Origin: Rhodospirillales bacterium
GTDB lineage: Bacteria > Pseudomonadota > Alphaproteobacteria > Rhodospirillales > Defluviicoccaceae
Direction of reading: 5' to 3'
Assembly: GCA_025458035.1 (NCBI GenBank)
Contig: JALOTH010000009.1
Coordinates: 1 to 50,817 of the forward strand
DNA: 50,817 nt
The notes beneath the pieces were generated by a model. The model saw nothing but the letters and a program-made list of their open reading frames with translations. It had not been told where the DNA came from and made no database searches. Both the position numbers and the translations under genes were made by a program. Below, piece by piece: positions 1 to 9,305 of this stretch. Numbering within the stretch: position 1 is the stretch's first letter; the number at the start of each line of letters is the position of its first letter.

Positions 1-75
1 CGGCCTCCTGCTCATCGGTCCACCCCCACGGAATCACAGAAGACTCAACCGATTCAATACCTTTCCGGACAGACA

Positions 76-264
76 CTAATGTCGTTGGGCTTCGTCGAAA
101 GACTGTTTGATCAGTCCGAACAGAAAAAGCACAGCGGCGATAAAAAAGACAATCGCTGTGTAATGCATGATCCGTTCTTCGGCACCCGCCGCCATGAACA
201 GCGCGCCCAACGCACACACACCGGCAACGAAGCCAATGATCCATCGGCTGAGATTTCGCGGCAC
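76..264 (-). CDS. Small two-helix membrane protein, function unknown
   Basis: A 62-residue protein with two hydrophobic segments, about residues 9-27 and 37-53, separated by a short charged loop (AEER), so probably a small inner-membrane hairpin protein. I start it at a GTG because a GGAGG sequence lies 7 bases before it on the minus strand; the frame is open further upstream but that part looks non-coding. The C-terminus is hydrophilic and charged (QSFDEAQRH). No family was recognised. It is separated from the next gene, which is on the other strand, by about 190 bases. Confidence 0.55.
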   Translation of the reverse strand: MPRNLSRWIIGFVAGVCALGALFMAAGAEERIMHYTAIVFFIAAVLFLFGLIKQSFDEAQRH

Positions 265-452
265 CGCCGTTCCTCCGTCACTTCCTTGATGCAGTGCACA
301 ATTCCTTGCCGATTGCCGGGCAGAAGGCAAGGCCGTTTTCGATCCGAGATCATCCACCGTTGCGGCCTTGTCGCAAAGCCTGCATAGTCGCACTTGATAA
401 TGCGAGGCGGAATGACTGTCTGTAGCCGCCTAACGGTCATGGGAGAGCCGTC

Positions 453-638
453 ATGCGTTTTGCGACCCTTGCAATGATTGCATTAACAGGCGCCGTAGTG
501 ATGCTTCCGGTTGCCGCGGAGGCATGCTCCGGTGCGCAAAAGTCAGTGTCTCTACCGGTACAGACCGCGCAAGCCGGGGTGCCCACGCCGGCGATGTCAA
601 CCGCACCCGCTCCGTCAACCGTCGGTTCGGGTCAATAA
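453..638 (+). CDS. Small secreted protein, function unknown
   Basis: A 61-residue protein beginning with a typical Sec signal peptide (basic MR, a hydrophobic core to about residue 20, then AEA before a cysteine at about residue 25). The mature part is only about 37 residues and rich in Pro, Ala, Ser and Thr. The residue pattern before the cysteine (AEAC) is not a good lipobox, so I favour a soluble periplasmic peptide over a lipoprotein. A GGGAG sequence precedes the ATG at suitable spacing. It could be a chance frame, but the signal peptide argues for a real gene. Confidence 0.5.
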   Translation: MRFATLAMIALTGAVVMLPVAAEACSGAQKSVSLPVQTAQAGVPTPAMSTAPAPSTVGSGQ

Positions 639-813
639 CGGCGAACGGCGCGATCGTGGTCATCGCCGCGGTCGCGCCATGCGGCGTTCCCGTCGCATAT
701 TGCGTGCATGACGGCACACGACCATGTCATCGTGAGGGAAGCGGGGAGGGTTGTCTTGGCGCCGACCAAGGCTTTCCAACTTGCCCCACCCACCTCGTTC
801 AGGAGTGGTGACG

Positions 814-1317
814 ATGAGCCGGTTCGTAACTCCGTCCTTGTTGGCAGTGGCCACGGTTGCCTTGGTTGCCTGCGGCACCCCATCCGCATCCCGGTATCAG
901 GCCACTGATGTTGGTAAATCCATTCAAACGGCGCGTGGCGTCATCGTCTCCTCGCGCCCTATCGAGGTTGCGGGCGAGACCAGCCCATGGGGACCGGCGG
1001 CCGGTGGTGCGCTCGGCGGCGCCGGTGCCTACGGGGCGTTTGGATCGGGGTGGACGTCGGTCATCGGCGGTGTGCTCGGCGCCGGCATCGGCTACGCCGC
1101 TCAGGAGGCTTTGAACAGCCGCAGCGGCTATGAATACATCGTGCAGATGGACGACGGTCGCATGGTCACGGTGGCGCAGAATCGTGAGAGCAGTTCTGAA
1201 ATCCCGCTGCCGCCCGGCGCGCGCGTTCTGGTGCAAACTTCCGGCAGCTACAATCGTGTCATCGCCGATCCCACTGCCGCCGCGGCACCGTCGGCGGTCG
1301 CGCCGCCACTGAATTAA
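814..1317 (+). CDS. Outer-membrane lipoprotein with glycine zipper (SlyB / 17 kDa antigen type)
   Basis: A 167-residue lipoprotein. The start is the ATG 8 bases after AGGAG. Residues 1-19 form a signal peptide ending in the lipobox LVAC, giving a lipidated cysteine. After a short linker there is a Gly/Ala-rich stretch with repeated GxxxG spacing (roughly residues 65-100), typical of the glycine-zipper 2TM region of the SlyB / Rickettsia 17 kDa antigen superfamily, followed by a small beta-rich domain with QMDDGRMVTV. Members of this superfamily sit in the outer membrane and are often linked to envelope stability; the specific role here is inferred. It converges with the L,D-transpeptidase gene. 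Confidence 0.75.
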   Translation: MSRFVTPSLLAVATVALVACGTPSASRYQATDVGKSIQTARGVIVSSRPIEVAGETSPWGPAAGGALGGAGAYGAFGSGWTSVIGGVLGAGIGYAAQEALNSRSGYEYIVQMDDGRMVTVAQNRESSSEIPLPPGARVLVQTSGSYNRVIADPTAAAAPSAVAPPLN

Positions 1318-1373
1318 CGCACGGCGGGAACTCACACGCGGGTTCGTGGTGCTTTCGTCTCAGACCACTATGA

Positions 1374-2621
1374 CTACCGGGTGATCCGAACGGGAATCCC
1401 TTTCCGTTCCGCCAATGCGCGGTCGATTGCCGCCCAGTCAAGCCGCTCGCGATCATCGCCGGCCAGCAGCAAAATGGCATCGGTCTGATCGGCAAGCGGT
1501 TCTGGCTTCGCCGTTCTCTCCAGTTCAAGCTGATCGATTTGATCGAGGGATGGGTGTACCTCGATGTAAACGTGGCCGTTGCTACGGCCGACCTTCACCG
1601 GCTCGACGACGGTCCTGACCGGCGTGCCGACCGGCACCCGGCGGTAGAGAAAAGCGATGTCTTCTGGGTACATGCGGATACAGCCGCGGCTGACGCGCCG
1701 CCCGACACCGTCCGGTTTGTGCGTGCCGTGGATCAGGTAGGTTGGCCAGCCAAGATAAACCGCGAACTCGCCGAGCGGGTTATCCGGTCCCGGCGGTACC
1801 GCCGCCGGCAGTGTCGGGTCATCGGCGCGCTTCCCGGCCGTTGGATACCAGGTCGGATCCGCCGCCTTGCGGGTGACCTTTGTGCTACCGACCGGTGTGC
1901 CGAAGCCGTCACGGCCGACACCGATGGGGAAGGTCATCGGCCCGCGCTCGGGGTCATAGTAGTAAAGGCGCAATTCGGCGAGGTTCACGACGATGCCCTG
2001 ACGCGGACCGCTGGGAAGGATGTGGGCGCTCGGCAGGACGAGCTCGGTTCCCGCTCCCGGCAGCCAGGGATCGACCCCGGGATTGGCGGCGATGATCTCG
2101 ATCAGTCCGAGGTTTTCGGCGCGGGCAATGTCGAGAAGGTTATCGGTTTTCCACGTCACTGTTTGCCGCAGCTCGCCAAGGATATCGCCGTGCAGCCGAG
2201 ATGATCGGGGGAATGGTTCATCGCCCATCGGCGGCGATGGCGGCGACGCGCCCGGCGAGACGGGCGCCTGGGGTATCGTCGATGCCACCGCGTTGCCACC
2301 GCTCGCCGCTGTCTTCGACGCGGCCGCACGCGGCGCGGCGGTGTCCGCCGCCGGCTTTGCCGGACTCGTCTGCGGTTTGACGGCACCTGCCGGAGGCTTC
2401 GCTGCCGGTGTCGCTACGGATGCCGAAGGCGCAGAACGTGGGGCCGCGGGTGTCGGCAGCATGACCTTTGCCGGCTCTGCCAGCGCGGAAGCCGCGCCAA
2501 CCACAAAGACCAGCGCGGCGGTCATCAGTCCCAGCCGGGACTGCGAAAGCTGCCGCTGGCGCCGCATCGGCGTCGCTGCCACGGGGTGCCGTGATCGATC
2601 CTGTTGAAAGCTTCCGCTCAT
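1374..2621 (-). CDS. L,D-transpeptidase (YkuD / ErfK-YbiS family)
   Basis: A 415-residue exported enzyme expected to make 3-3 peptidoglycan cross-links or attach proteins to peptidoglycan in the periplasm. An N-terminal basic region and hydrophobic segment (about 30-46) act as signal or anchor, followed by a long Ala/Pro-rich linker, a LysM-like segment (DNLLDIARAENLG to ELVLPS) and the YkuD domain. The active-site region shows HGTH and, 12 residues on, SRGCIRM with the catalytic cysteine. The ATG chosen leaves a 76-base gap to the penicillin-binding protein gene upstream; the frame stays open into that gene, which I consider spurious. The two wall-synthesis genes probably form an operon. Confidence 0.88.
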   Translation of the reverse strand: MSGSFQQDRSRHPVAATPMRRQRQLSQSRLGLMTAALVFVVGAASALAEPAKVMLPTPAAPRSAPSASVATPAAKPPAGAVKPQTSPAKPAADTAAPRAAASKTAASGGNAVASTIPQAPVSPGASPPSPPMGDEPFPRSSRLHGDILGELRQTVTWKTDNLLDIARAENLGLIEIIAANPGVDPWLPGAGTELVLPSAHILPSGPRQGIVVNLAELRLYYYDPERGPMTFPIGVGRDGFGTPVGSTKVTRKAADPTWYPTAGKRADDPTLPAAVPPGPDNPLGEFAVYLGWPTYLIHGTHKPDGVGRRVSRGCIRMYPEDIAFLYRRVPVGTPVRTVVEPVKVGRSNGHVYIEVHPSLDQIDQLELERTAKPEPLADQTDAILLLAGDDRERLDWAAIDRALAERKGIPVRITR

Positions 2622-2697
2622 GGCTTGCGTTGCAATCCTCTTGCCCTGGCCGTGGCGCGCTGGCGGCGTTCCGGCTGCGCGTCGTTCGATGTTAGAT

Positions 2698-5600
2698 TTA
2701 GTGGATAACCGGACCAGTGGTAGCGACAACGTTTGGCAACGGTGCCGGACGTTGCGGCTCGCCATCGATGAGTGGTTGCAAGGCCGGCGCCAGCGATTTC
2801 AGCACCTGCGTCGGCAGCGCGCTGGTGAATTTGAACTCTCCGACCCGGTCGCCGGGGACGTGGGCGGTGACGACGCCGAAGAAGCGGCTCCCGATAAAGA
2901 AGACGAAGGCGGCGCTGCGGCTGACCTCCTTTTCGCGGGCCGCCGCCGAGCCGCGGGCGTAACGGTCGGCCATTTCGTCACCGGTTCCAGTCTTGCCACC
3001 CACCGCAACCCGCGTTCCATTGGCGCCGGTGAACGCACCGGCAATACGCCGCGCCGTGCCGTTTTCGCCGACGTCAACAAGCGCCTTGCGCAAGGTTGCC
3101 GCCACCTCGGCGGGCAGCAGGCGTTCGCCCTCGGCCGGCGCGCGCACCATGTGCGTCTCGAAGGGTGTCCGTTCCGCGAAGTGGACGGCATCAACGCGAA
3201 TGGTGGGCAGTCGGACGCCATCGTTGAGGATGATGCCGATCAGTTCGGCAAGCGCTTGCGGCCTGTCGGCCGAACTGCCGATGGCGGTGGCTAGCGACGG
3301 CACCAGCGTCGGAAACGGATAGCCGAGGGCTTCCCAGGTTTGATGCAGCCGGGCGAACGCCTCCTCCTCTAGGAGGATCCGAATGCGTGAATCGGCGGCA
3401 CCCTTGCGTTTGGACTTCAACAACCACGCATACACCTCCTGGCGCTCGGCAACGCTTGCCGCCATCACCTCGCCGCGGCTTGCCGCCGGCTGCCGCTGCA
3501 GATAGGCAACCAGCCACAGTTCCAGTGGATGCAGACGTGCGATGTAGCCGCGATCGTGCAGGTTGAACCGGTCGATGCCATATCCGCTGTAAAGCTTCGC
3601 CATCTCCGCGTCGCTCAAACTGGCGGCCGGCAGCCGCCGCCGCATGAAGCGGGCGAAGGCGTCGAGGCCGTCGTCCGGGCGGACCGAACGATAGACGGTG
3701 GCGAGCCGGTGCGCGGCCGGGCGCGTCCGACCGGCAAGAAGTTCGAGGCTTTCATTGGGCGTCTTGCCGCGGTAGCGGGCGTAAAACCGGCTAATGAAGA
3801 CGCGCCCTTCCTTGTCGGCGAAGCGGCGCAGATAGTCCTGCCGCGCCGGGTGGTCGCCATCCTTCAAGATCTCCGTGCCCGCGCCGTCACCGGCCGCTGC
3901 CATATGATAGCGCACGATGTCACGCATCATGCGGATGAACGGCAGGTTAACGGAATACCGAAAAGCTTCCCACACTGTCATAATGCGGGTGTCGTGGGTC
4001 TTATCAAAGTTGGCGAAGGTGTGAAGACCCGATCCGGTGAAGAACGCTTCGCCTGGACTGGCTGAATATCGCCGTTCCATCGCGGCGTCAACCAATCCCT
4101 GCAAAGATCGATCGGCATTCTGCTGTAAATATTGTATGGCCCAGCGGCTAAGCGGGTCAATCGCGTCGCCGGCTGCTTCGCCCAGCTCGGCCCGGCTCAT
4201 CTGTGCATAGGTTTGGTGCAGTTCCGCGATGACTTGCAGGTACGAGGTGAGCGTGCGCAGCTTTGCGGTCGACCCGAGATCGAGTTTGCCGCCTTCGTTC
4301 AGGTCGAGCGGGCGATCGAGGGTATCGGCTTGAACCCGCACATAGTTGGCATCACGCCCGCGCTCGTACAGCGTCAGGCTGTAAACGACCCCCGCGACCT
4401 GCCGCTTGTCCAACAGCCGTTCGCCGATCAGGCCGAGCTGAGCCGCCTGCTCGGGATCGTTCAATCGGCGCAGAACATCGATAACCGCCTGTTGCGTGGG
4501 CAGGTCGAGGGTCGCTTCGGCGCGGAGATCGAGCCGGTCCAGATCGTAGAACCGACGGACGCCGAGCAGCGACGATAAATGGGCACGAATCGCGTTGGCA
4601 GCTTTGCGATCGAGGAAGGAGATCTCCGTCGGCGCGGGCGGTTCTCGGCGGAACTCAAGGTCGCTGGCGATGGCGTCGTCCCGCAAATCAGTATCGATGA
4701 TTCCGGCATCGGCCAACAAACGAAGGTGGGTGTCGGTCAGCAGGCGCAAGTCGTCGCGGCCCGCCAGCAGGTAGTATGAGGGACGGCGTTGCGCCAGCAT
4801 CAGGCTGAGCGCCTGCTTATAGACGGTAGCACGGGCGAAGCGGTCCGCCGGTGTCCGGGCGTCCCGACCGAACAGGCGGACGACCTCGTTCAGGTCGGTG
4901 CCATACCAGGCCCACAACCCGTCACCGAGCCCGATGATTTCGCCAAAGCCCGGCCGCGCCGACAAGGGTGTTGAATTCATGTAATCGAGAACGATGCGAT
5001 GGCGCGCGGCGAATGTCTCCGGTCCGTCGGCGTAGGCGCGGACGCTCGCCGACAGCATCTGCTGCAGCTTCTCCCCAGCCGAGCCGGTGCGACCCGAAGG
5101 GGAATGGCGATACTTCTCGATCTGCGTTGCCAAGGTTGAGCCGCCGAACCGATGGCTCGACAGGCTCAGCTTGTCGGAGAGAGCGTTGACGGACGCCAGC
5201 GCGAAGCGATCCCATTCGATCGCCGGGTTGCGCGTCGGGTAAGTCGCATCCAGCAACTCGCGGTTCTCGACGAACAGCAGCGTTGCGACAAACATCGGCG
5301 GAATGGCCGAGAAGCTCGGGAACAGCCTTTCCGGGTGGCGGGAGAGGTAAATCTCGCGCCCACGTTGATCATAGATGCTCAGGCCCGCTTGCGCTTTTTC
5401 AGGGAAGATCGGAAAGCCGCCGAGGTCGATAAATCGCGCCATGGCCGGCGACAACCGCGCCTGCCGATCGATGATGAAATCATCCGCCTTGAGGGCCTCG
5501 ATGAACGCCGGCAGCTGACTGTAACCAAGCCGGTCGTCGTAGGGGCCGCTAGCGGGAAAGCGGGACGTCACGCTTTCGCCAGGCACCATGCTGTACTTCA

Positions 5601-5739
5601 TCTGATCGGCGAGGCGGGAGAAAATCCGCGCTTGAACCGGCGAGGCCTCGATCTCGGCACTGATCGCCCACGCTCCGAGCAGGGCCGCGACAACCATGCC
5701 GCAGACCCCGACGCAGCTCTGCCACGAGGGCACACGCAT
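2698..5739 (-). CDS. Large bifunctional penicillin-binding protein (GT51 transglycosylase + transpeptidase)
   Basis: About 1013 residues. An N-terminal membrane anchor (about residues 8-27) is followed by a GT51-like glycosyltransferase region with a divergent catalytic motif, ENREL (Glu about 158) in place of the usual EDxxF, and the second motif GGSTLATQ (about 199). The penicillin-binding region carries STAK (Ser about 490), YSVN and KTGTGD (Lys about 916), the three classical motifs. It should polymerise and cross-link peptidoglycan. I start at an ATG 11 bases after GGAG; a TTG-initiated extension of 34 residues is possible. It is longer than a standard class A PBP (700-850) and belongs to an atypical GT51 lineage. 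Confidence 0.85.
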   Translation of the reverse strand: MRVPSWQSCVGVCGMVVAALLGAWAISAEIEASPVQARIFSRLADQMKYSMVPGESVTSRFPASGPYDDRLGYSQLPAFIEALKADDFIIDRQARLSPAMARFIDLGGFPIFPEKAQAGLSIYDQRGREIYLSRHPERLFPSFSAIPPMFVATLLFVENRELLDATYPTRNPAIEWDRFALASVNALSDKLSLSSHRFGGSTLATQIEKYRHSPSGRTGSAGEKLQQMLSASVRAYADGPETFAARHRIVLDYMNSTPLSARPGFGEIIGLGDGLWAWYGTDLNEVVRLFGRDARTPADRFARATVYKQALSLMLAQRRPSYYLLAGRDDLRLLTDTHLRLLADAGIIDTDLRDDAIASDLEFRREPPAPTEISFLDRKAANAIRAHLSSLLGVRRFYDLDRLDLRAEATLDLPTQQAVIDVLRRLNDPEQAAQLGLIGERLLDKRQVAGVVYSLTLYERGRDANYVRVQADTLDRPLDLNEGGKLDLGSTAKLRTLTSYLQVIAELHQTYAQMSRAELGEAAGDAIDPLSRWAIQYLQQNADRSLQGLVDAAMERRYSASPGEAFFTGSGLHTFANFDKTHDTRIMTVWEAFRYSVNLPFIRMMRDIVRYHMAAAGDGAGTEILKDGDHPARQDYLRRFADKEGRVFISRFYARYRGKTPNESLELLAGRTRPAAHRLATVYRSVRPDDGLDAFARFMRRRLPAASLSDAEMAKLYSGYGIDRFNLHDRGYIARLHPLELWLVAYLQRQPAASRGEVMAASVAERQEVYAWLLKSKRKGAADSRIRILLEEEAFARLHQTWEALGYPFPTLVPSLATAIGSSADRPQALAELIGIILNDGVRLPTIRVDAVHFAERTPFETHMVRAPAEGERLLPAEVAATLRKALVDVGENGTARRIAGAFTGANGTRVAVGGKTGTGDEMADRYARGSAAAREKEVSRSAAFVFFIGSRFFGVVTAHVPGDRVGEFKFTSALPTQVLKSLAPALQPLIDGEPQRPAPLPNVVATTGPVIH

Positions 5740-5993
5740 AGGAATGCGCACTCCGCACGGCTGACCGGCGGGGCCTGAACCGCTTGGACACTTCACCGTG
5801 CGATTATGCGGGGTGAGCGTATCCGGCGAGGTGCTCCGCAATCAGCGAGATTTGGTTGTGAGTAAGTATACCTTCGTTGTCGGTTCAGCAGAAGGAGCCG
5901 GCGGGACTGGACCGCGATGCCGTTTCCTCGATGTGACAGTGCGTCAAAAAAGGTACAGTTTCATCCCGCGCGGATCGCTCCGTTCGACCATAT

Positions 5994-7439
5994 TCAACTT
6001 TTAAGTGTTGAGAAGGCCGCCAGCGCACGGTCCCGCGCTGTGCCGTGATCGACGATCGGCGCCGGATAGTCGATACCGATTCGCACCTTTGCCGCAGCGA
6101 GCGAAAGCGGCGGCGCTAGCCAAGGCTTATGAACGAAGCGAGGTTCGATACCGGCGAGTTGCGGCAGCCAGCGTCGCACGTAGCGCCCCTGTGCATCGAA
6201 CTTTTCGCCCTGCATGACGGGGTTGAAAATTCGAAAGTAGGGGGCGGCGTCGACGCCGCAGCCGGCGACCCACTGCCAGCCGCCCGCGTTGCTGGCAAGG
6301 TTGGCGTCAACGAGGGTATCCCAGAACCATCGCTCGCCGGCCTGCCAAGGCTGCAACAGGTGTTTGGTCAGGAAGGAGGCGACGATCATCCGCACCCGAT
6401 TGTGCATCCAGCCGGTTTGCCAGAGTTCACGCATGCCGGCGTCGACGATGGGGTAACCGGTCTGTCCGGCGCTCCAAGCATCGATGAGCGAGGGGTCGTC
6501 CCGCCAGGGGAAGCCGGCAAACCGCGGCTGTAGCGGATCATCGGGCATCTCCGGCCGCGCCAGCAGCATCGCCGCACAAAACTCCCGCCAGCCGATTTCC
6601 CGCAAAAAGGCTTCGGCGCCGGCGGCAAAGCCGGGCTCACCAGCGCACCGCAGGTGCGTTGCGTGCCAGATCTGCCGTGCCGAGACTTCTCCCCAATGCA
6701 GGTAGGGCGACAGACGAGACGTGCCGTTGATGCCCGGATCGTTGCGCTGATCGCGATAGCGGGCAACGCCATGGTCGAGAAAGCTGGCGAGCCGCTGCTG
6801 AGCCGCCGTCTCCCCTGGCTGCCATGTGGCGGCTAGTCCGGTTGCCCAATCGGGATGGGTTGGCCGTAGCCGCCATGCCGCGAGGCTGTCTCCCGGCGGG
6901 ATCGTTAAGGGAGCGCGCAACGATGGCGGCGGCGGCAGCGGCATCGCCGGTGGCGGGGCGGCGAGGCAGGCGCGCCAGAATGGCGTAAAGACGCGCGGAA
7001 CTTCGCCGCTGCGCCCACGGATGGCACCGAAGGCGAACAGCAATTGTCCGTCGCAGGCATGGCCGGCAACGCCAAGGGTGGTGAGTCGTTTCTGAAGCTC
7101 CGCTTCGGCCGTCCGCCAATGGGGTTCGATGTGCCGGTTCCAGTAGACCGCTGACGCGTTGGTCTGGCGGACAATGGCCAGCACGCTGTCGACGCTGGCA
7201 CCGCGCCGGAGTGTGAGATGGCCACCGCGATCCGCAAGGTCCGCTGCCAGCGAGGCTAGCGACCCGTGGAGCCACCAGCGGCTGGCTCCGCCGAGACGCC
7301 AATGGCCCGGCGTTGCGTCATCCAGGACGAAGACGGCGAGAACTGGCTGGCCAGTGGCGGCAGCGGCGGCGAGCGCCGGCTGATCCGCGGTGCGCAGATC
7401 CTGGCGAAACCAGACGATGACCGGTCGGTCGATGCTCAC
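5994..7439 (-). CDS. phrB: Deoxyribodipyrimidine photo-lyase (class I)
   Basis: A 481-residue FAD enzyme that uses blue light to split cyclobutane pyrimidine dimers. The N-terminal photolyase-homology Rossmann domain (VIVWFRQDLRTADQPAL) covers about residues 1-130. The C-terminal FAD-binding domain has the expected signatures GTSRLSPYLHWGE, WREFC, GYPIVDAGMREL, TGWMHNRVRM and the Trp-rich NAGGWQW, then PYFRIFNP. Length is normal for the family. Signature spacing fits a CPD photolyase, though a cryptochrome-like relative cannot be excluded by eye. It is divergently arranged with queC, with about 250 bases between the two starts. Confidence 0.93.
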   Translation of the reverse strand: MSIDRPVIVWFRQDLRTADQPALAAAAATGQPVLAVFVLDDATPGHWRLGGASRWWLHGSLASLAADLADRGGHLTLRRGASVDSVLAIVRQTNASAVYWNRHIEPHWRTAEAELQKRLTTLGVAGHACDGQLLFAFGAIRGRSGEVPRVFTPFWRACLAAPPPAMPLPPPPSLRAPLTIPPGDSLAAWRLRPTHPDWATGLAATWQPGETAAQQRLASFLDHGVARYRDQRNDPGINGTSRLSPYLHWGEVSARQIWHATHLRCAGEPGFAAGAEAFLREIGWREFCAAMLLARPEMPDDPLQPRFAGFPWRDDPSLIDAWSAGQTGYPIVDAGMRELWQTGWMHNRVRMIVASFLTKHLLQPWQAGERWFWDTLVDANLASNAGGWQWVAGCGVDAAPYFRIFNPVMQGEKFDAQGRYVRRWLPQLAGIEPRFVHKPWLAPPLSLAAAKVRIGIDYPAPIVDHGTARDRALAAFSTLKS

Positions 7440-7686
7440 GGCAGGCGCGGATGCTCTATCATGTTGGCAGGTACGCGCTTAAGGTTCCTGCGGATGAGGG
7501 GCGGAAGATCACGGCTCCGCGTGTCATCACGGTGCGGCGGTTTGGCGGACCCGTCGGCTCGCGCCGGTTGCCTCGCGCCCAGCACGACGTTATGTGTCGC
7601 GAGTCGGCAGGACGCAATATCCGGCCACAATGCAAGTCTCAGGTGCCGATCTGCCAATGGATGACCGTGACGGCGACTGATCATTG

Positions 7687-8439
7687 ATGATGGGAAGATC
7701 CGAGCAGGAGTCGTCTGCGGCGCTGGTTCTGTTTTCGGGGGGGCAGGACTCGACGACGTGTCTCGCCTGGGCGCTTGCCAGGTTTCCGAGGGTGGAAACC
7801 TTCGCGGTGGACTACGGGCAGCGCCACGCCGTCGAACTGCGGACTCGGATCCGGATTCTGTCCGAAATCCGCAACCGCTACCCCCGCTGGGCGCCGCGTT
7901 TGGGTCCTGATCATGTCGTTGCGCTGCCGGCTCTCGGCAGCCTCAGTGAAACGGCGCTGACCCGCGATGCCGAAATCCGCCTCGGGCAGAATGGCCTGCC
8001 GACGACCTACGTGCCCGGGCGCAACATCGCGCTGCTGACGTTTGCCGCTATCGTTGCCTACCGCCGAGGATTGCGCCATCTGGTGGGGGGAATGTGCGAG
8101 ACCGATTATTCCGGCTATCCGGACTGTCGAGATGATGCGATCAAGGCGCTGCAAGTGGCCCTCAACATCGGCATGGATAGTGATTTCGTTATTCACACAC
8201 CGCTGATGTGGCGGGACAAATCCGAGATATGGCGGCTCGCCCGCCATCTTGGTGGCGAGAAGCTGATCGCACTGATTGTCGAGCATTCCCACACCTGTTA
8301 TCTCGGCGATCGCGATATCCGCCATCCCTGGGGCTCTGGCTGTGGTACGTGTCCCGCCTGCGAACTGCGGGCCGCTGGCTATCGCCGCTTTCGCGGCGAC
8401 GATGGTTTGATGTCACAGGCATCCGAGCATGATGATTGA
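7687..8439 (+). CDS. queC: 7-cyano-7-deazaguanine (preQ0) synthase QueC
   Basis: About 250 residues. QueC converts 7-carboxy-7-deazaguanine to preQ0 with ATP and ammonia in queuosine tRNA-modification synthesis. The N-terminus has the PP-loop SGGQDSTTC (about residues 17-25), and the C-terminus has the zinc-binding set Cys204, Cys219, Cys222, Cys225 (GCGTCPAC). The start is ambiguous between two adjacent ATGs and an upstream TTG; no clear Shine-Dalgarno sequence precedes any of them. The stop overlaps the start of the VUT-family transporter gene by 11 bases, giving a queuosine mini-operon. Confidence 0.93.
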   Translation: MMGRSEQESSAALVLFSGGQDSTTCLAWALARFPRVETFAVDYGQRHAVELRTRIRILSEIRNRYPRWAPRLGPDHVVALPALGSLSETALTRDAEIRLGQNGLPTTYVPGRNIALLTFAAIVAYRRGLRHLVGGMCETDYSGYPDCRDDAIKALQVALNIGMDSDFVIHTPLMWRDKSEIWRLARHLGGEKLIALIVEHSHTCYLGDRDIRHPWGSGCGTCPACELRAAGYRRFRGDDGLMSQASEHDD

Positions 8440-9025
8440 CGATCGACGCAGCGGTTGCGCAGGTTCGAAGACCAGTGTCGGCCGGCGCGAGGGGTTTGTT
8501 TTTCTTACCCTCTTTACCTTGAGCATTCCGGCCGCCAACTGGCTGATCGGCAACGTCGGCACCAGCTGTGTGCCGCAGGGGCCATGCCTGATCCCGGTCG
8601 GCTTCGGGCTGATGGCACCCTCGGGGGTGATCACTATTGGGCTCGCCTTCGTTCTCCGCGACCTCGTACAGCGGCGATTGGGGGTGAATTGGGCGGTGCT
8701 GGCAATCCTCACCGGCGCGGCGTTGTCGGCGTGGCTTGCGCCGCCGGCGCTGGTTGTCGCCTCGGCCGCCGCATTCCTGTTGTCGGAGGTGGCCGACCTC
8801 GCCGTGTACACGCCATTGCAGCGGCGACGCCTTCTCGCCGCCGTAGCCGCCAGCAGTATCGTCGGCCTGATCATCGACAGCGCCGTGTTCCTGTGGCTCG
8901 CGTTCGGCTCGCTTGCCTATCTGCCGGGGCAGGTCGTTGGCAAGCTATGGATGGTGCTGCTGGCGCTGCCGTTCGTCTGGTGGCTGCGGCAACGGGACCT
9001 GCGCGTCGGCCTTGGACCCGCCTGA
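8429..9025 (+). CDS. VUT-family transporter, probable queuosine precursor (preQ0/preQ1) importer
   Basis: A 198-residue integral membrane protein with about six hydrophobic segments, matching the VUT (YhhQ) family whose E. coli member imports queuosine precursors. Visible features are a conserved first helix with [34 protein letters not shown] in the second to third helix, and [13 protein letters not shown] in the middle. The gene overlaps queC by 11 bases, so the two are almost certainly co-transcribed and translationally coupled, which supports the substrate assignment. Having both de novo synthesis (QueC) and import would be redundant but is seen in other bacteria. The next gene converges on it from the opposite strand. 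Confidence 0.85.
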   Translation: MMIDDRRSGCAGSKTSVGRREGFVFLTLFTLSIPAANWLIGNVGTSCVPQGPCLIPVGFGLMAPSGVITIGLAFVLRDLVQRRLGVNWAVLAILTGAALSAWLAPPALVVASAAAFLLSEVADLAVYTPLQRRRLLAAVAASSIVGLIIDSAVFLWLAFGSLAYLPGQVVGKLWMVLLALPFVWWLRQRDLRVGLGPA

Positions 9026-9044
9026 TCGGCGATTCCTGCCGCGA

Positions 9045-9305
9045 TCAGATGCGCTTGATCACGCCAATCACGAAGATCAACAGCATCGCGCCAACCGTTG
9101 CCGTAGCCAGATCACCGATCAGACCACCGGCGGAAACATTGAAAAAGCGCAAGAAGAATGGGCCGATATAGGCGCCGATGACGCCGACGACGAGATTGCC
9201 GATCAGCCCGAGGCCCCGGCCACGAACGATCAGCGAGGCAATCCAGCCTGCGGCGAGGCCGATAACGAGAAACAGCGCGAGGTTGACCAGGCCGATGTCG
9301 GTCAT
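9045..9305 (-). CDS. GlsB/YeaQ/YmgE-family stress-response membrane protein
   Basis: An 86-residue protein with three hydrophobic helices and the family hallmarks [23 protein letters not shown] and a glycine-rich second helix ([12 protein letters not shown]). The family is often labelled transglycosylase-associated protein, but no enzymatic activity follows from that name; members are small inner-membrane proteins linked to stress. It overlaps the argH stop codon by 4 bases (ATGA), so it is probably translated from the argH message. Confidence 0.88.
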   Translation of the reverse strand: MTDIGLVNLALFLVIGLAAGWIASLIVRGRGLGLIGNLVVGVIGAYIGPFFLRFFNVSAGGLIGDLATATVGAMLLIFVIGVIKRI

